From the NCBI RefSeq assembly GCF_003086295.3, contig NC_092054.1, positions 52,683,353 to 52,747,352 of the forward strand: DNA of 64,000 nt, given 5' to 3'. The translations under genes and the position numbers were made by a program. Below are positions 33,143 to 46,766 of this stretch, in pieces (position 1 is the stretch's first letter; each line of letters starts with the position of its first letter). This DNA comes from Arachis hypogaea. Lineage: Eukaryota; Streptophyta; Magnoliopsida; Fabales; Fabaceae. The notes beneath the pieces are model-generated. The model worked only from the letters and a program-made list of their open reading frames with translations. It was not told the DNA's origin and made no database searches.

Positions 33143-33382
33143 TGATGCAGAATTTTACAATCCACAAAATACCGGAAAGTGCACTGGATCGAATCAAGTA
33201 ATAACCTCAGGTGAGTGAGGGTCAATCCCATGAGGATTGACGGATTAAGCAAGCAAAATCAATTGATTAATCTAGTTAGACTAGCAAATTATGGTTTTGA
33301 AAGACTTTAAGCATAAACAACGATTAAACGTATCAAAAACAGAAGCAAATAGTGAGTGTGAAAATGGTATATGATTAAGAGA
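33143..33382 (-). mobile_element. LTR G, 3' end part
   Basis: On the minus strand it ends TTCTGCATCA and contains the typical LTR tail with CCAGTGCACTT and GGGATTGACCCTCACTCACC. It is interrupted at 33387 by the Tekay element and resumes at 56534. The flank below 33143 is CACTA sequence with no PBS, so G was a solo LTR or the 3' LTR of a minus-strand element. Confidence 0.65.
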
Positions 33383-33387
33383 GTTAA

Positions 33388-36300
33388 TGTAAGAATCGAG
33401 ATTAATTAACCGTTCAATTAAATAATTAAATTGTCCAAATTGGGTTCCAAACATTTAGAGTGAGAATTAGGGAAATTAAATATGATTTTTGGACTCAGTA
33501 GATTTTTCTGAGTCAGAAAATGTAATTTTCTACGAAAAATCACATAAAAACTCGAACCGGCAGATGAACTGGACGAACCGGTTTAAGTCTATCCGGTACA
33601 GTGCGAGAATAATTAAAAACAGTAGAAAACCTTAAGAAAATATTTAGAGTCGAAAACCAGGTGTTAATTTTAAAGGTTTGACCCGAAATTGGGCCAAACG
33701 GGCCAAAAACGCTAACGGGATGGACCGGGCCCAAGTTGGACCCAAACCCAACATATATAAACACCCAATTTGACCCATTTCAGCATCATAACACACATGA
33801 ACACAATCCTAGCAGCTGCATTGAGGAAGAGAGAATACACTATTCATCCTCTTCTTCAATTGCTTGTATCTTGAGCTACGGAGCTCCGATCGCCGCACCG
33901 TTTGTGGCCCGCGATCACCACGAAGAGTTCTACAAAACCCACGTAAGAAATTGGTAAGAAAATGACAAATCTCTTATCATCCTTTCCTTCAAAAATTCAA
34001 AAATCTAGTGTTTGGGATTTTTGAGATTTTGGTGTTTTGATGTGTTTAGGATTAATCTAGCTTGAGGAATCTATTGGGTTTTACTTCCAAAACTGTTGAG
34101 TAAGGTGAGTTGTTCTTAACCCTTGTGAAATTGTGATAATGATGAATCCTAGGTTAATTAGCTATGAATTGCGTGTATATATATAGCTTGAAGTTGTGAT
34201 TATTGGCATTTACTTTGAGCTTTGGAGTTGAATTTGTGGCTTGGTTGTGTTTGGAAGCTTGATTGCATTCAAATTGGGTTTTAGTGCATATTAGAAATCG
34301 GCCAAGGTATGGTTTCGATTTTCTCTATGTAATATATAATATTTCTAGACACTTAGGCTAGTGAACTGTGGGATAGGACTGGACTAAATTGGTTTTTGAA
34401 TTGTTGTGTGATGATGCATGATGATTTGATGATTTGGGTTATTTTGATGAATTGTAATGTTGATGTTGATAATATGGTGTTGAAGATTTAGATTGAGATT
34501 GATCATGGTGATTGTGGTGATATAACGATGATGGGTGATTGTGTTGGGTGAAAAATATTTTAGTGTGAAATAATTGATAAATTGAGGTTGAGGAATGTAT
34601 AATGTGAATGAAAATTGGTGTAAATGGTGATTTGTGGTACAAGAGGTAAGATATGAGGTATATTGGAGTTTGGAGTGGTTTTGGTTTGGTTTTGGTTGGA
34701 AATGTTGGTAAGTTGAGAATTTAGGGAACTTTGGTAAAAATAAATTTTTAGTGAACCTTGACGGATTATATCTTGAGCTACAGTTTTTGAAATTGAATGC
34801 ATTTTATATCAAATGAAAGATAATTTAAAATTCTTTAAAACGGTATAAATTTTGTGGAAATCTGAATTTTGTAGAGAAAGATATGATCGTTTAAAGTTGG
34901 TGTCTAAAATCTAAATTTTGTGAATGTTGTAGAATTTGTGATTTCTGGTTTGTGTGCGCACACACAGCCTTGTGCGGATGCACACACGGGGATATGGCTA
35001 CTGTTGGGAGTGGTAGCATGCTCTGTGCGCACACACAACTAATGAAGTTTTGCAAGCTGTGCGCACATATAGCCTTGTGCGCACGCACACGTTGGAAGGT
35101 GTATTCTGTTGAGGGCGTTCGCACGTCTTGTGTGAACAAGCAGAATTGGAAAATTTTACTCCTGCACATACGCACGCCTCTATGCGTACGCACACTTCTT
35201 GAAAATCCTCCTGGGTGTGCGTACGCATACCCCTATGCGTACGCACACTGCCCTGTTTTTCAATAAAAACCTTGTTTTTAACTGTTTCACCTTCCCGGCA
35301 AGCTTGTAAACTTTCGTGACACTTATATAAGACTATTTGGCTTGTTTTTGTTTGTCAAAACATAGAAAAGGTCCTAGGCGATCTAATTCGGTATTTCTGG
35401 TAAAAAGTTAGAGAACGGAGGCTTAGGTTTCTTCTGCACTGAGGATGGTTTTGGTTGAGTGAGAAGGCGGCGTATGGTATTGGTGATTATTGATAATGAA
35501 TTGTGAGAATGGTAGACTGATGAATTCTGAATGCATTGTGAAAGTGGTGAACTAATTAGTTCTGAATGAAATGATTTTTGCAAACCACTGATGAAATATT
35601 TTAATGAGATTGTTGAGATGCTATGCGCCTGGCAAGGACGGTGGTTAATCCCGCTTGTCGAGGTAATGAGATTGTTGAGATACTATGCACCTGGCAGGGA
35701 CGGCAATTAATCCAGCCTGTCGATGTCGCGGTGGCGGCGTAAGGACGGTGGTTAATCCCGCTTACGTTGAGATGTGAGGTCCGTGGCAAGAGTATCCCGC
35801 TCGCATCCCTTCAGATCACTAAAGTGTGCAGGCACTATATCCTGGACCGTGTTCCGAGCACAATATCTCGGGGGTTCCCAGTATGATACCGAAGGGCGAC
35901 ATCTCCATCGAGATGTGTCGGGTTGACAGTTGAACCGACAATGTGATATCACAGCCAATAGGACAGGCATTCATCATTTGCATATTCTATCTGTTTGTTT
36001 GCTTTGCCGACTTGTATTGTTTGACTAATGTATAACATGCCTAATTGCCTATTTGAATTACTTGACATATATGCTTATACTTATGTTTTACTTGTATTGT
36101 GTTAGTTGTGTATTTTACTGGAATTAAGAAGGTTTGGAAGGCGGTGGCGATGGGATCGCATGGAGGATAGGTTGGTAAAGGCTGTGGGACAGCAGAGAGT
36201 TGTTAGATTAGAAATCCACTAAGTTAGAATACCTCTTTAATATTATGGTTTCAAGTTATGTTTTAATGTTTTAGTTATGCTTTAAGATGAATCTTGTGAT

Positions 36301-36906
36301 GGATATGAAGTTTTAGGATTACCTCTGGCATCCCAGAGTCTTATATCTCACATCACTGGGCACTGTTACCATACTGAGAACCTCCGGTTCTCATACCATA
36401 TTCTATTGTTATTTTTCAGATGCAGGTCGCAACCCACCTCGGTAAGTTATTTGGTGGTGACAGAGCGGAGGATCTCTATCTTGTTTTGAAGTCTTTTTAA
36501 TTATTTTTCTTAGATCTCTCACGTTTGTATTTATTCTTGCCTAGAGGCTTACATTCAGAGGAAGTTTGTATAAACTGTTTTATCTGTCTAAACTCTGTAT
36601 GTCTGTATGTAACTAGCCGGCTTAAACTCTGCAAGCAGCGGCTAGAACTCTATATTATTATCTTTTGATATATCTATATACATATACCTTGATATCTGTA
36701 CGTATATCTTTTGCCTCGTTTAGTGTAGCTTCGTGATTACGTTTTGAGCTTTTCAAACTCTATTTTTGAGCTTAATTTTTCATCGGGCTTCTAGAATATA
36801 TTATTTCCTTTTATATAAATATATATATGCTTTAGAATTATCGTAACCTTTAATTAACCTTTACTTTACGATGCGAGGTAAGGCTTAGGGAAATTAGGGT
36901 GTTACA
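33388..36906 (+). mobile_element. Tekay 5' LTR
   Basis: It is 3519 bp, TGTAAGAATCGAG to AGGGTGTTACA. It holds a palindrome array (34953-35252), a TATATAAG box at 35324-35331 about 75 bp later, and another TATATAAA at 33754-33761. The long AT-rich frames on the minus strand are not genes. Compared with the 3' LTR it shows many substitutions, so the insertion is not recent. Confidence 0.9.
34953..35252. repeat. Palindrome array, GTGCGCACGCAC / GCGTACGCAC type
   Basis: Units TGTGCGCACACACA, TTGTGCGCACGCACA, TGCGTACGCAC and GTGCGTACGCA occur mostly in pairs separated by 10-15 bp. They alternate purine and pyrimidine and could form hairpins or Z-prone DNA. Confidence 0.85.
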
Positions 36907-36911
36907 TTTAG

Positions 36912-36923
36912 TGGTATCAGAGC
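36912..36923 (+). promoter_or_regulatory. Primer binding site of Tekay element (tRNA-iMet)
   Basis: TGGTATCAGAGC, five bases after the LTR, is the standard initiator-tRNA-Met primer site of plant Ty3/gypsy elements. Confidence 0.9.
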
Positions 36924-37129
36924 GGTTCGTCCTCGTCAGCCTGAGGGATGGACTGACTGTGCTTTATTGCATAATCTATGTCTTTTTCTTTGATGCTATT
37001 TAGGTAATCTCATTGATATTGGATAGCATGCTTGTTTGTGAATACCTTTTGGGATAATTGAAGTACTAGGCTTTTGATATTGAGACTGATCACCTTGATA
37101 TCGATTGTTTGGTGTAGACAGGAACCCTA

Positions 37130-40100
37130 ATGGCTACTCACGGATGAGGTCATACTCGTTCACGAGGAGAGACTGGAAATGAATGACTGGCAGATAACCA
37201 TGCCGAGTTCATGGCGGCAATGGCTAATCTTGCGAATACCATGGAGGCGAATGCTGCTGCGACTCTGCAAGCTGTGCAGAGGTTAGGTCAACCAGCTGGA
37301 AACGGAAACAGTGATGGAAACATGAATAATAATGGGTAAGGAATCAATAATGACTTGGTAGGTGCTCCGATGACCTTGGCTACATTTCTCAAGGTTCATC
37401 TGCCAAGTTTCAGAGGTTCGACCAATCGTACAGAAGCAGATAATTGGTTTCAGGCCATGGAGCGTGCGTTACAAGCATAGCATGTTTCGAACAACCAGTA
37501 TGTGGAGTTTACTGCGTATTAGCTTTTGGGAGAGGCTCAGCACTGGTGTCAAGGAGAATGCCGCTTGCTACAGCTTCAGAATGCCGACATTCCTTGGGAT
37601 GTATTCTAGATGGATTTTTACAAGAAGTAATTTTCTGAATCTGCAAGGGAAGCGAAGGAGTTGGAGCTTATACAGCTGAAGCAAGGCTCTTTGTCTATGG
37701 CAGATTACATTAATTGGTTTGAGGAGCTTTGTAGGTTCTCTAGGCTATGTCAGGGTGCCCCAGAGACCTATGAAAGTTGGAAGTGCATTAAGTATCAAAG
37801 GGGCTTGAAGGATACCATTATGACTGCTGTGGCTCCTTTGGAGATTCAGATCTTCTCCGAACTTGTGAACAAGGCAAGGGTTATTGAGGAATGTACAAAG
37901 ACGGTGGCCTCATCAAGGGACACTCGTGGGGGAAACACTAACCGCGGACGTGGCAAGTACTTTCAGCCGAGGGGTCAGAATTTTAAGAGAGGAGGATATG
38001 CGCCTCAAGGTCAAGGAGGCTTCAAGAGGAACACTTATGATCAGTACCGGCATGCCAAAGGGAGAGGGAATCAGAGTAAGGCTTTCCCGGATTTAACATG
38101 TGTGCGTTGTGGGTGTTTTCATCCGAATGACTCTTGCAAGATTGGTATAGGTGGTTGCTTCCACTGCGGCTTTCCTGGGCACATTGCGAGAGATTGCACT
38201 CGTGGGAAGAGGACTCAGAATGTGGGCCAAAACCAACAAGGTCGGGTGTTTACTGTGAACGCCTAGGATGCAGCGAAGGCGGATCCTCTGATGAGAGGTA
38301 TATGCTTAATTGGTGATAAAACATTGGTTGCATTATATGATACTGGAGCTTCGCATTCTTTTATTTCATTTAGCAAAGTTGAGAAACTAGGCTTGAAAGT
38401 GTCAGAATTAGCATTTGATTTGCATGTACATACTCTGCATCGGACGGTTGTAACTAGGTCAGGTTGTAGGCAAGTAGGTTTCAAGCTAGAGGGTAGAGAC
38501 TTTGTGCATGATTTGATTTGTTTACCAATGGTTGGGTTGGAGATGATTTTGGGGTTTGATTGGTTGTCAAAGAATCGGGTTTTGTTGGATTGCTTTGAGC
38601 GATCAATTCAGTTTATGCCGGAAGGAGAAAATGGAGCAGTGGTAGCTGAGGGGTATTACCTGAACTCTGTAATGGTGAACTGTAGTGGAAAAGAGTGTTC
38701 GGGTTATATACTGTTGGCTGCGAATGCGTTAGGTGATAATTAGAAGTTAGATCAAATCTCGGTTGTTAGAGACTTTCCGGAAGTGTTCCCAAAAGATATT
38801 CCTGAGTTTTCACCTCAAAGGAAGATTGAATTTGTAATTGACTTGGTGCCAGGAGCCGGACCAGTATCGATTGTGCCGTATAGAATGGCTTCGATAGAGC
38901 TGGCAGAATTAAAGACTCAGTTGGAAGAGCTTCTGAACAAGAGGTTCATTCAACCGAGTGTATCACCATGGGGAGCGCCAGTTTTATTGGTGAAGAAGAA
39001 GAATGGAGGAATGCCACTTTGTGTGGATTATCGACAGCTGAACAAAGTGACTGTGAAAAACAAGTACCCGTTGCCTAGGATCAACGACTTGATGGACCAA
39101 TTGTAAAGAGATGGAGTATTTTCTAAGATTGACATAAGATCCAGTTATCATCAGATAAGGGTGAAGGAGGATGACATTCCAAAAACTGCGTTTAGGACGC
39201 GCTATGGACACTACGAGTTTGCGGTGATGTCCTTTGGGTTGACGAATGCACCTGCTGTGTTCATGGATTACATGAACAGAGTATTCGGTCCCTTTTTGGA
39301 CAAATTCATGGTGATTTTCATAGATGACATCTTAGTTTATTCTAAGACGACGAAGGAGCATGAGGAACACTTGAGAATTATATTGCAAACCTTAAAGGAG
39401 CGGAAATTGTATGCTAAGTTGTCCAAATGCGAGTTTTGGAAGGAGGAAGTAAAGTTCTTAGGACACGTGGTGAGCAAAGGAGGAATAGCCATAGATCCTT
39501 CGAAAGTAGAGGCGGTGATGGAATAGGGAAGACCAACAATGGTGACGGAGGTCAGGAGTTTCTTAGGCTTAGCTGGATATTACCGGAGATTCATTGAGGG
39601 ATTTTCCCGGATTGCATTACCAATGACCAAGTTAACCCGGAAGGAGGTGCCGTTTGTGTGGACGTCGGAGTGTGAGGAGAGTTTTTAGACCTTGAAACAA
39701 AAGTTAACTTCAGCACATGTTTTAATCTTATCGGAACCGCACGAACCGTTTGAAGTGTATTGTGATGCGTTGCTGAAGGGTTTGGGTTGCGTGTTGATGC
39801 AACACGAAAACGTGGTGGCTTACACATCACGTCAGTTGAGACCGCATGAGGTAAATTACCCAACTCATGACTTGGAATTAGCATCGATTCTGTTTGTATT
39901 GAAGATTTGGAGGCACGACTTATACAGAGTGAGGTTTAGCATCTTTTCCAATCATAAGAGTCTCAAGTACAACTTTGATCAGAAAGAGCTTAATATGCGA
40001 CAGAGGAGGTGGATGGAGTTGCTTAAGGATTATGATTTTGAACTGAGTTATCACCCTGGAAAGGCAAATGTTGTGGTGGACGCGTTGAGTCGGAAGTCTT

Positions 40101-41653
40101 TAACAATAGCCTGGATGAGAATCAAGGAAGAGGAGTTGGTGGATAAGTTTGTAAATCTCAAGTTGGATATTGGTAAAGTAGCAAGAAAAGCTTGTTTGAA
40201 TCAGTTGCAAATTTCAAGTAGGTTTAAAACAGAGATTCAAAGGGCTCATCAAGATGAGCAAGGACTTTAGCAATTATTTCAACCGGTTGGCAAGAAGAGG
40301 CATGGAGAGTTTACTAAGGGTGATGAAGGATTTTGAAGGTATAAAGGGAGAATTTGTGTGCCGAATGTCGGGAGTCTAAGACAAGATTTGTTATCGGAAG
40401 CTCACAACAATGGGTTTTCCATTCACCCAGGAAGTACAAAGATGTACTATGATCTAAAGAAGATGTTCTGGTGGCCTGGGATGAAAAATGATGTAGCTAC
40501 AGTTGTATCTAAATGTTTGACGTGTTAGAAGGTGAAGATAGAGCATCAAAAACTATCGGGAATGTTACAGCCACTTGATATTCGTCAGTGGAAGTGGGAA
40601 GGAATTGCAATGGATTTTGTGACCGGTTTACCGAGTACTAGGTCGGGATTTGATGCGGTTTGGGTGATCGTGGATCGCTTAACCAAGTCCGCTCATTTCC
40701 TACCTATCCGAGTAAACTATTCGTTGGAGGAATTGGCAAGGTTGTTCATCAAGGAGATCTTAAGGTTACACGGTGTGCCATCGAGCATAGTGTCGGACCG
40801 TGATCCCCGATTCGCATCAAGGTTTTGGGGAGCTTTCCAAAGAGCTTTCGGTACGAGACTATGTCTCAGCACCGCATATCATCCACAAACGGATGGACAA
40901 TCGGAAAGGACTATTCAGACGTTGGAAGATATGCTAAGGGCATGTGTTTTGGATCAACCTGGAAGTTGGGACCGTTACATGCCATTGGTGGAGTTTGTGT
41001 ACAATAATAGCTTTCGTGCGAGCATTGGGATGGCTCCATATGAGTATGGACGGAAGTGCCAATCTCCACTTTTTTGGTATGAAAGTGGTGAAGCAAGTGC
41101 TTTGGGTCCTGATTTGGTAGCAGAGACTATGGAGAAGATTAAGAAGATTCGAGCTAGAATTCTAACTGCACTGAGTCGACAGAAGAGTTATGCGGATCAG
41201 AGGAGAAAACCGTTGGAATTTGAAGTGGGAGAGCATGTATTTCTGAGGGTTACATTGACAACTGGGATTGGAAGAGCGATTAAAACCAAGAAGATGAATC
41301 CAAGGTTCATAGGACCGTTTGAGATTCAGAGGCCATTTGGGCCAGTGGTATATCAAGTAGCTTTCCCACCTCACTTGTCTAACTTGCATGACGTATTCCA
41401 TGTGTCACAACTCTGTAAGTACACGCCGGATGCGGCTCATGTGTTAGAGCCCAAGTCGATCGAGTTGAGGGAGAACTTGACATTTCGAGTAACACCAATG
41501 CGTATTGACGACACTAGTGTAAAGAAGCTGTGAGGAAAGGAAGATTAGTTGGTTAAAGTGGCTTGGAAGCGAGCAGGAGTGGAAGAGCATACTTGGGAAT
41601 TGGAGTCCAAAATGCGGAAGGATTATCCCGAGTTATTCTCAGGTAACCACTAA
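37130..41653 (+). pseudogene. Tekay Gag-Pol polyprotein: 16 stops, no frameshift
   Basis: A single 1507-codon frame runs from MATHG to the natural TAA at 41651. Domains in order: Gag with SMADYINWFEELCRFSRLC; zinc knuckle CFHCGFPGHIARDC near residue 343; protease LYDTGASHSF near 402; reverse transcriptase with [18 protein letters not shown] and [10 protein letters not shown] near 729; RNase H with [14 protein letters not shown] near 877 (a Ser is expected after the Ala); integrase with an HHCC finger near 1090-1132 and the D,D35E residues in MDFVTG, SDRDPRF and GQSERT; and a C-terminal chromodomain ending EEHTWELESKMRKDYPELF. Stops lie at 37145, 37184, 37337, 37478, 37520, 37607, 38264, 38741, 39104, 39524, 39686, 40268, 40334, 40526, 41531 and 41546. 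All are base substitutions. Most restore to Gln, Arg or Trp by one transition. Confidence 0.9.
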
Positions 41654-41689
41654 ATTTTGAGGGCAAAATTTCTTATTTGGTGGGGAGAA

Positions 41690-42464
41690 TGTAAGAACCG
41701 AGATTAATTAACCATTCAATTAAATAATTAAATTGCCCAAATTGGGTTCCGAAAATTTAGAGTGAGAATTAGGGAAATTAAATATGATTTTTGGACTCAG
41801 TAGATTTTTCTGAGTCAGAAAATGTAATTTTCTACAAAAAGCCGCATAAAAACTCGAACTGGCAGATGAACCAGCTGAACCAATTTAAGTCTGTCTGGTA
41901 CTGTGCGAGAATAATTAAAAATAGTAGAAAACCTTAGGAAAATATTTAGAGTCGAACACCAGGCGTTAATTTTAAAGGTTTGGCCCGAAATTGGGCTAAA
42001 CGGGCTAAAAACGCTAACAAGTTGGACCGAGCCCAAGTTGGGCCCAAACCCAACATATATAAACACCTAATTTGACCCATTTTAGCATCATAACACACAT
42101 GAACACAACCCTAGCAGCTGCATTGAGGAAGAGAGAATACACTATTCATCCTCTTCTTCAATTACTTGTATCTTGAGCTACGAAACTCCGATTGCCGCAC
42201 CGTTTGCGGCAACGCGATTAGCACGAAAAGCTCTACAAAACCCATCCAAGAAACTGGTAAGAAAATCATGAATCTTTTTTCAGCCTTTCCTTCAAAAATT
42301 CGAAAATCTAGTGTTTGGGGTTTTTGAGATTTTGGTGTTTTGATGTGTTTAGGATCAATCTAGCTCGAGGAATCTATTGGGTTTTGCTTCCAAAACTTTT
42401 GGGTAAGGTGTGTTATTCTTAACCCTTGTGAAATTGTGATTATAATGAACCCTAGGTTAATTAG
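41690..42464 (+). mobile_element. Tekay 3' LTR, first part
   Basis: It begins TGTAAGAACCGAG directly after the purine tract and matches 33388 onward. It ends at ATTAG where the solo LTR entered. Confidence 0.9.
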
Positions 42465-44004
42465 TGATGAGTGGATAATTTATACGCTTTTTGGCACTGT
42501 TTTTATTATGTTTTTAGTATATTTTAGTTAGTTTTTATTATATTTTTATTAGTTTTTATTTAAAATTCAATTTTTTGGACTTTACTATGAGTTTGCATAT
42601 TTTTCTGTGATTTCAGGTATTTTCTGGCTAAAATTGAGGGACCTGAGTAAAAATCTGATTCAGAGGCTGAAAAAGGATTGGAGATGCTGTTGGATTTTGA
42701 CCTCCCTGCACTCGAAGTAGATTTTCTGGAGCTACAGAAGCCCAATTGGCACGCTCCTAATTGTATTGGAAAGTAGACATCCTGGGCTTTCCAGAAATCT
42801 ATAATACTCCATACTTTGCCCAAGATTTGATGGCCCAAACTGGCGTTCCAAGTCAGCTTAAGAATTCTGGCGTTTAACACCAGAACTGGCATAAAAGCTG
42901 GAGTTAAACGCCCAAACTGGCACAAAAGCTGGCGTTTAACTCCTAGAAAAGTCTCTACACATGAAAGCTTCAATGCTCAGCCTAAGCACACACCAAGTGG
43001 GCCCCAGAAGTGGATTTTTACACTAAACACCCTAGCTTACTCATTTTCTGTAACCCTAGGTCACTAGTTTACTATAAAAACTACTTTTAGTAATTCATCT
43101 TGTACCTCATGACATTTTACACGTTTCATATTGTATCTTCTACGGCATGAGTCTCTAAACCCCATTGTTGGGGGTGAGGAGCTCTGCTGTTCTTCATGAA
43201 TTAATGCAATTACTACCGTTTTCCATTCTATCATGCTTGTTTCTATTCTAAGATATTCATTCGCACTTCAACCTGATGAATGTGATGATCCGTGACACTC
43301 ATCATCATTCTCACCTATGAACGCGTGCCTGACAACCACCTCCGTTTTATCTTAGATTGAATGAATATCTCTTAGCCTCATGATTCAGATCAGAGTCTTC
43401 GTGGTATAAGCTAGAATTATTGGCGGCCATTCCTGAGATCCGGAACGTCTAAACCTTGTCTGTTGTATTCTGAGTAGGATCTGGGAAGGGATGGCTGTGA
43501 TGAGCTTCAAAATCGCGAGTGTTGGGCGTAGTGACAGACGCAAAAGGATCAATGGATCTTATTCCGACATGATCGAGAACCGACAGATGATTAGCCGTGC
43601 GGTGACAGCGCATTTGGAACATTTTCAGTGAGAGGACGGGAAGTAGCCATTGACAACGGTGATGCCCAACATAAATCTTGCCATGGAAGGAGCCTTGCGT
43701 GCATGAAGAAGAAGACAGTAGGAAAGCAGAGATTCAGAAGACAAAGCATCTTCAAAACCTCAACCTATTCTCCATTACTGCATAACAAGTATTTATTTCA
43801 TGTTCTTCTACTTTTTACAATTAAATCTGAGAATTATTGATATCCTGACTAAGAGTTACAAGATAACCATAGCTTGTTTCAAGCCGACAATCTCCGTGGG
43901 ATCGACCCTTACTCACGTAAGGTATTACTTGGACGACCCAGTGCACTTGCTAGTTAGTTGTGCGGAATTGCAAAAGTGTGATTGTGATTTCATGCACCAA
44001 TTAG
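42460..44004 (+). mobile_element. Solo LTR with ATTAG target duplication
   Basis: The LTR is 42465-43999 (1535 bp), TGATGAGTGG to CATGCACCA, flanked by ATTAG at 42460-42464 and 44000-44004. The Tekay LTR reads straight through when it is removed. It is in the same family as the LTRs of B, C and D, and contains a degenerate GGCGTT array at 42842-42945. A solo LTR with a perfect duplication arises by recombination between the two LTRs of one insertion. Confidence 0.95.
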
Positions 44005-45049
44005 CTATGAATTGCGTGTATATATATAGCTTGAAGTTGTGATTATTGGCATTTACTTGGAGCTTTGGAGTTGAATTGGTGGCTTGGATGTGTTTGGAAG
44101 CTTGATTGCACTCAAATTGGGTTTTAGTGCATATTGGAAATCAGCCAAGGTAGGGTTTCAATTTTCTCTATGTAATATATAATATTTCTGGACACTTAGG
44201 CTTGTGACCCATATGATAGGACTAGATTAAATTGGTTGTTGAATTGTTGTATGATGATGTATGATGATTTGATGATTTGGGTTATTTTGATGAATTGTAA
44301 TGTTGATGTTGATAATATGGTGTTGAAGATTTATATTGAGATTGATAATGATGATTGTGGTGATATAATGATGATGGGTGATTGTGTTGGGTGAAAAATG
44401 TTTTAGTGTGAAATAATTGATAAATTGAGGTTGAGGAATATATAATGTGAATGGAAATTGGTGTAAATGGTGATTTGTGGCAGAAGAGGTAAGTTATGAG
44501 GTATATTGGAGCTTGGAGTAGTTTTGGTTTGGTTTTGGTTGGAAATGTTGGTAAGTTGAAAATTTAGTGAACTTTGGTAAAAATGGATTTTTAGTAAATT
44601 TTGACGGATCATATCTTGAGCTACAGTTTTTGAAATTGAATGCATTTTATATCAAATGAAAGATAATTTAAAAAGCTTTAAAACGGTATAAATTTTGTGA
44701 AAATCTAAATTTTGTAGAGAAAGATATGATCGTTGAAAGTTGGTGTCTGAAATCTGAATTCTGTGAATATTGCGGAATTTGTGATTTCTGGTTTGTGTGC
44801 GCACGCACACACGGGGATATGGCTACTGTTGGGAGCGCTAGCACGCTCTGTGTGAACACACAACCAATGAAGTTTTGCAAGCTGTGCGCGCGCACAGCCT
44901 TGTGCGCACGCACACGTTGGAAGTGTATTCTATTGAGAGGATTCGCACGTCTTGTGTAAACGAGCAGAATTGGAAAATTTTACTCCTATGCATATGCACA
45001 CCTCTATGCATATGTACACTTCTTGAAAATCCTCCTCGGCATGCGTACG
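44005..45049 (+). mobile_element. Tekay 3' LTR, second part
   Basis: It continues the LTR from CTATGAATTGCGTG up to CATGCGTACG, equivalent to about 34162-35228 of the 5' LTR. It includes a palindrome array (44795-45049) into which element C inserted. Confidence 0.9.
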
Positions 45050-45427
45050 TGATGAGCGGATAATTTTTACGCTTTTTGACATTGTTTTTAGTATGTTTTT
45101 AGTAGGATCTAGTTACTTTTAGGGATGTTTTCATTAGTTTTTATGTTAAATTCACATTTCTGGACTTTACTATGAGTTTGTGTGTTTTTCTGTGATTTCA
45201 GGTATTTTCTGGCTGAAATTGAGGGACTTGAGCAGAAATCAGATTCAGAGGTTGAAGAAGGACTGCTGATGTTGTTGGATTCTGACCTCCCTGCACTCAA
45301 AGGGGATTTTCTGGAGCTACAGAACTCGAAATGGCATGCTTCCAATTGCGTTGGAAAGTAGACATCCAGGGCTTTCCAGCAATATATAATAGTCCATACT
45401 TTGGCCAAGAAGAGATGACGTAAAATG

Positions 45428-45535
45428 GCGTTCAACACTAGCTTTCTGCCCAAATCTGGCGTCCAGCGCCAGAAAAGGATCCAAAACCAGAGTTGAACGC
45501 CCAAACTGGCACAAAAGCTGGCGTTCAACTCCACA
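45428..45535. repeat. Palindrome array in C 5' LTR
   Basis: ATGGCGTTCAACACTAG, TGGCGTCCAGCGCCAG, GAGTTGAACGCCCAA and TGGCGTTCAACTCC occur in a row. The first is a complete palindrome (TGGCGTTCAACGCCA) in the 3' LTR copy at 54745. Confidence 0.8.
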
Positions 45536-45650
45536 AATGACCTCTACACGTGCAACACTCAAAGCTCAGCCCAAGCACACACCAAGTGGGCCCCGGAAGT
45601 GGATTTATGCATCAATTACTTACTTCTGTAAACCCTAGTAGCTAGTTTAT

Positions 45651-45660
45651 TATAAATAGG
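45651..45660 (+). promoter_or_regulatory. TATA box of C 5' LTR
   Basis: TATAAATAGG lies in the LTR middle and has an identical copy at 54971-54980 in the 3' LTR and a close match in B. It likely drives the genomic transcript. Confidence 0.6.
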
Positions 45661-46766
45661 ACCTTTTACTATTGTATTAGACATCTTTGGACGCCTGGTT
45701 CTTAGATCAGAGGGGCTGGCCATTCGGCCATGCCTGGACCTTCACTTATGTATTTTTAATGGTAGAGTTTCTACACTCCATAGATTAAGGTGTGGAGCTC
45801 TGCTGTTCCTCAAAGATTAATGCAAAGTACTACTGTTTCTATTCAATTCATCTTGTTTCGCTTCTAAGATATTCATTCGCACTTCAACCTGAATGTGATG
45901 AACGTGACAATCATCATCATTCCCTATGAACGCGTGCCTGACAACCACTTCCGTTCTACGTTAGAATTTAATGAGTATCTCTTAGATCTCTTAATCGGAA
46001 TCTTCGTGGTGTAAGCTAGAATGATGGCGGCATTCAAGAGAATCCAGAAGGTCTAAACCTTGTCTGTGGTATTCCGAGTAGGATTCAATGATTGAATGAC
46101 TGTGACGAACTCCAAACTCATGATTGCAGGGCGTTAGTGACAGACGCAAAAGGATAGTAAATCCTATTCCAGCATGATCGAGAACCGACAGATGAATAGC
46201 CGTGCCGTGACAGGGTGCGTTGACCATTTTCACTGAGAGGATAAGATGAAGCCATTGACAAGGGTGATGCCTCCAGACGATTAGCCGTGCCGTGACAGGG
46301 CATTGGATCATTTTCCCGAGAGATGACCGAAAGTAGCCATTGACAGTGGTGATGTATCACATAAAGCCAGCCATGGAAAGGAGTAAGACTGACTGGATGA
46401 AGATAGCAGGAAAGCAGAGGTTCAGAGGAACGAAAGCATCTCCATTCGCTTATCTGAAATTCCTACCAATGATTTACATAAGTACCTCTATCCTATTCTA
46501 TTATTTATTTTCGAAAACCCATTACTGTTTTATATCCGCCTGACTGAGATTTACAAGGTGACCATAGCTTGCTTCATACCGACAATCTCCGTGGGATTCG
46601 ACCCTTACTCACGTAAGGTATTACTTGGACGACCCAGTGCACTTGCTGGTTAGTTACACGGAGTTTTGAACCATGGTCTTGGCATCATGTTTTTGGCGCC
46701 ATTTCCAGGGAAAGAAAGAGCAATGAATTTTACATAATTAAAGTGTAATCACGATTCCGCGTACCA

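Larger units (their letters stand above)
45050..46766 (+). mobile_element. 5' LTR of element C
   Basis: It is 1717 bp, TGATGAGCGGATAATTTTTA to ATTCCGCGTACCA. A GGCGTT..AACGCC array (45428-45535) is followed about 115 bp later by TATAAATAGG at 45651-45660. The 3' copy at 54370 is very similar, with only scattered differences. Confidence 0.9.

Noticed and set aside
45109..45534. 141-residue minus-strand ORF repeated at 54429-54854
   Set aside because: Antisense reading of the two C LTRs through the palindrome array; duplicated only because the LTR is.
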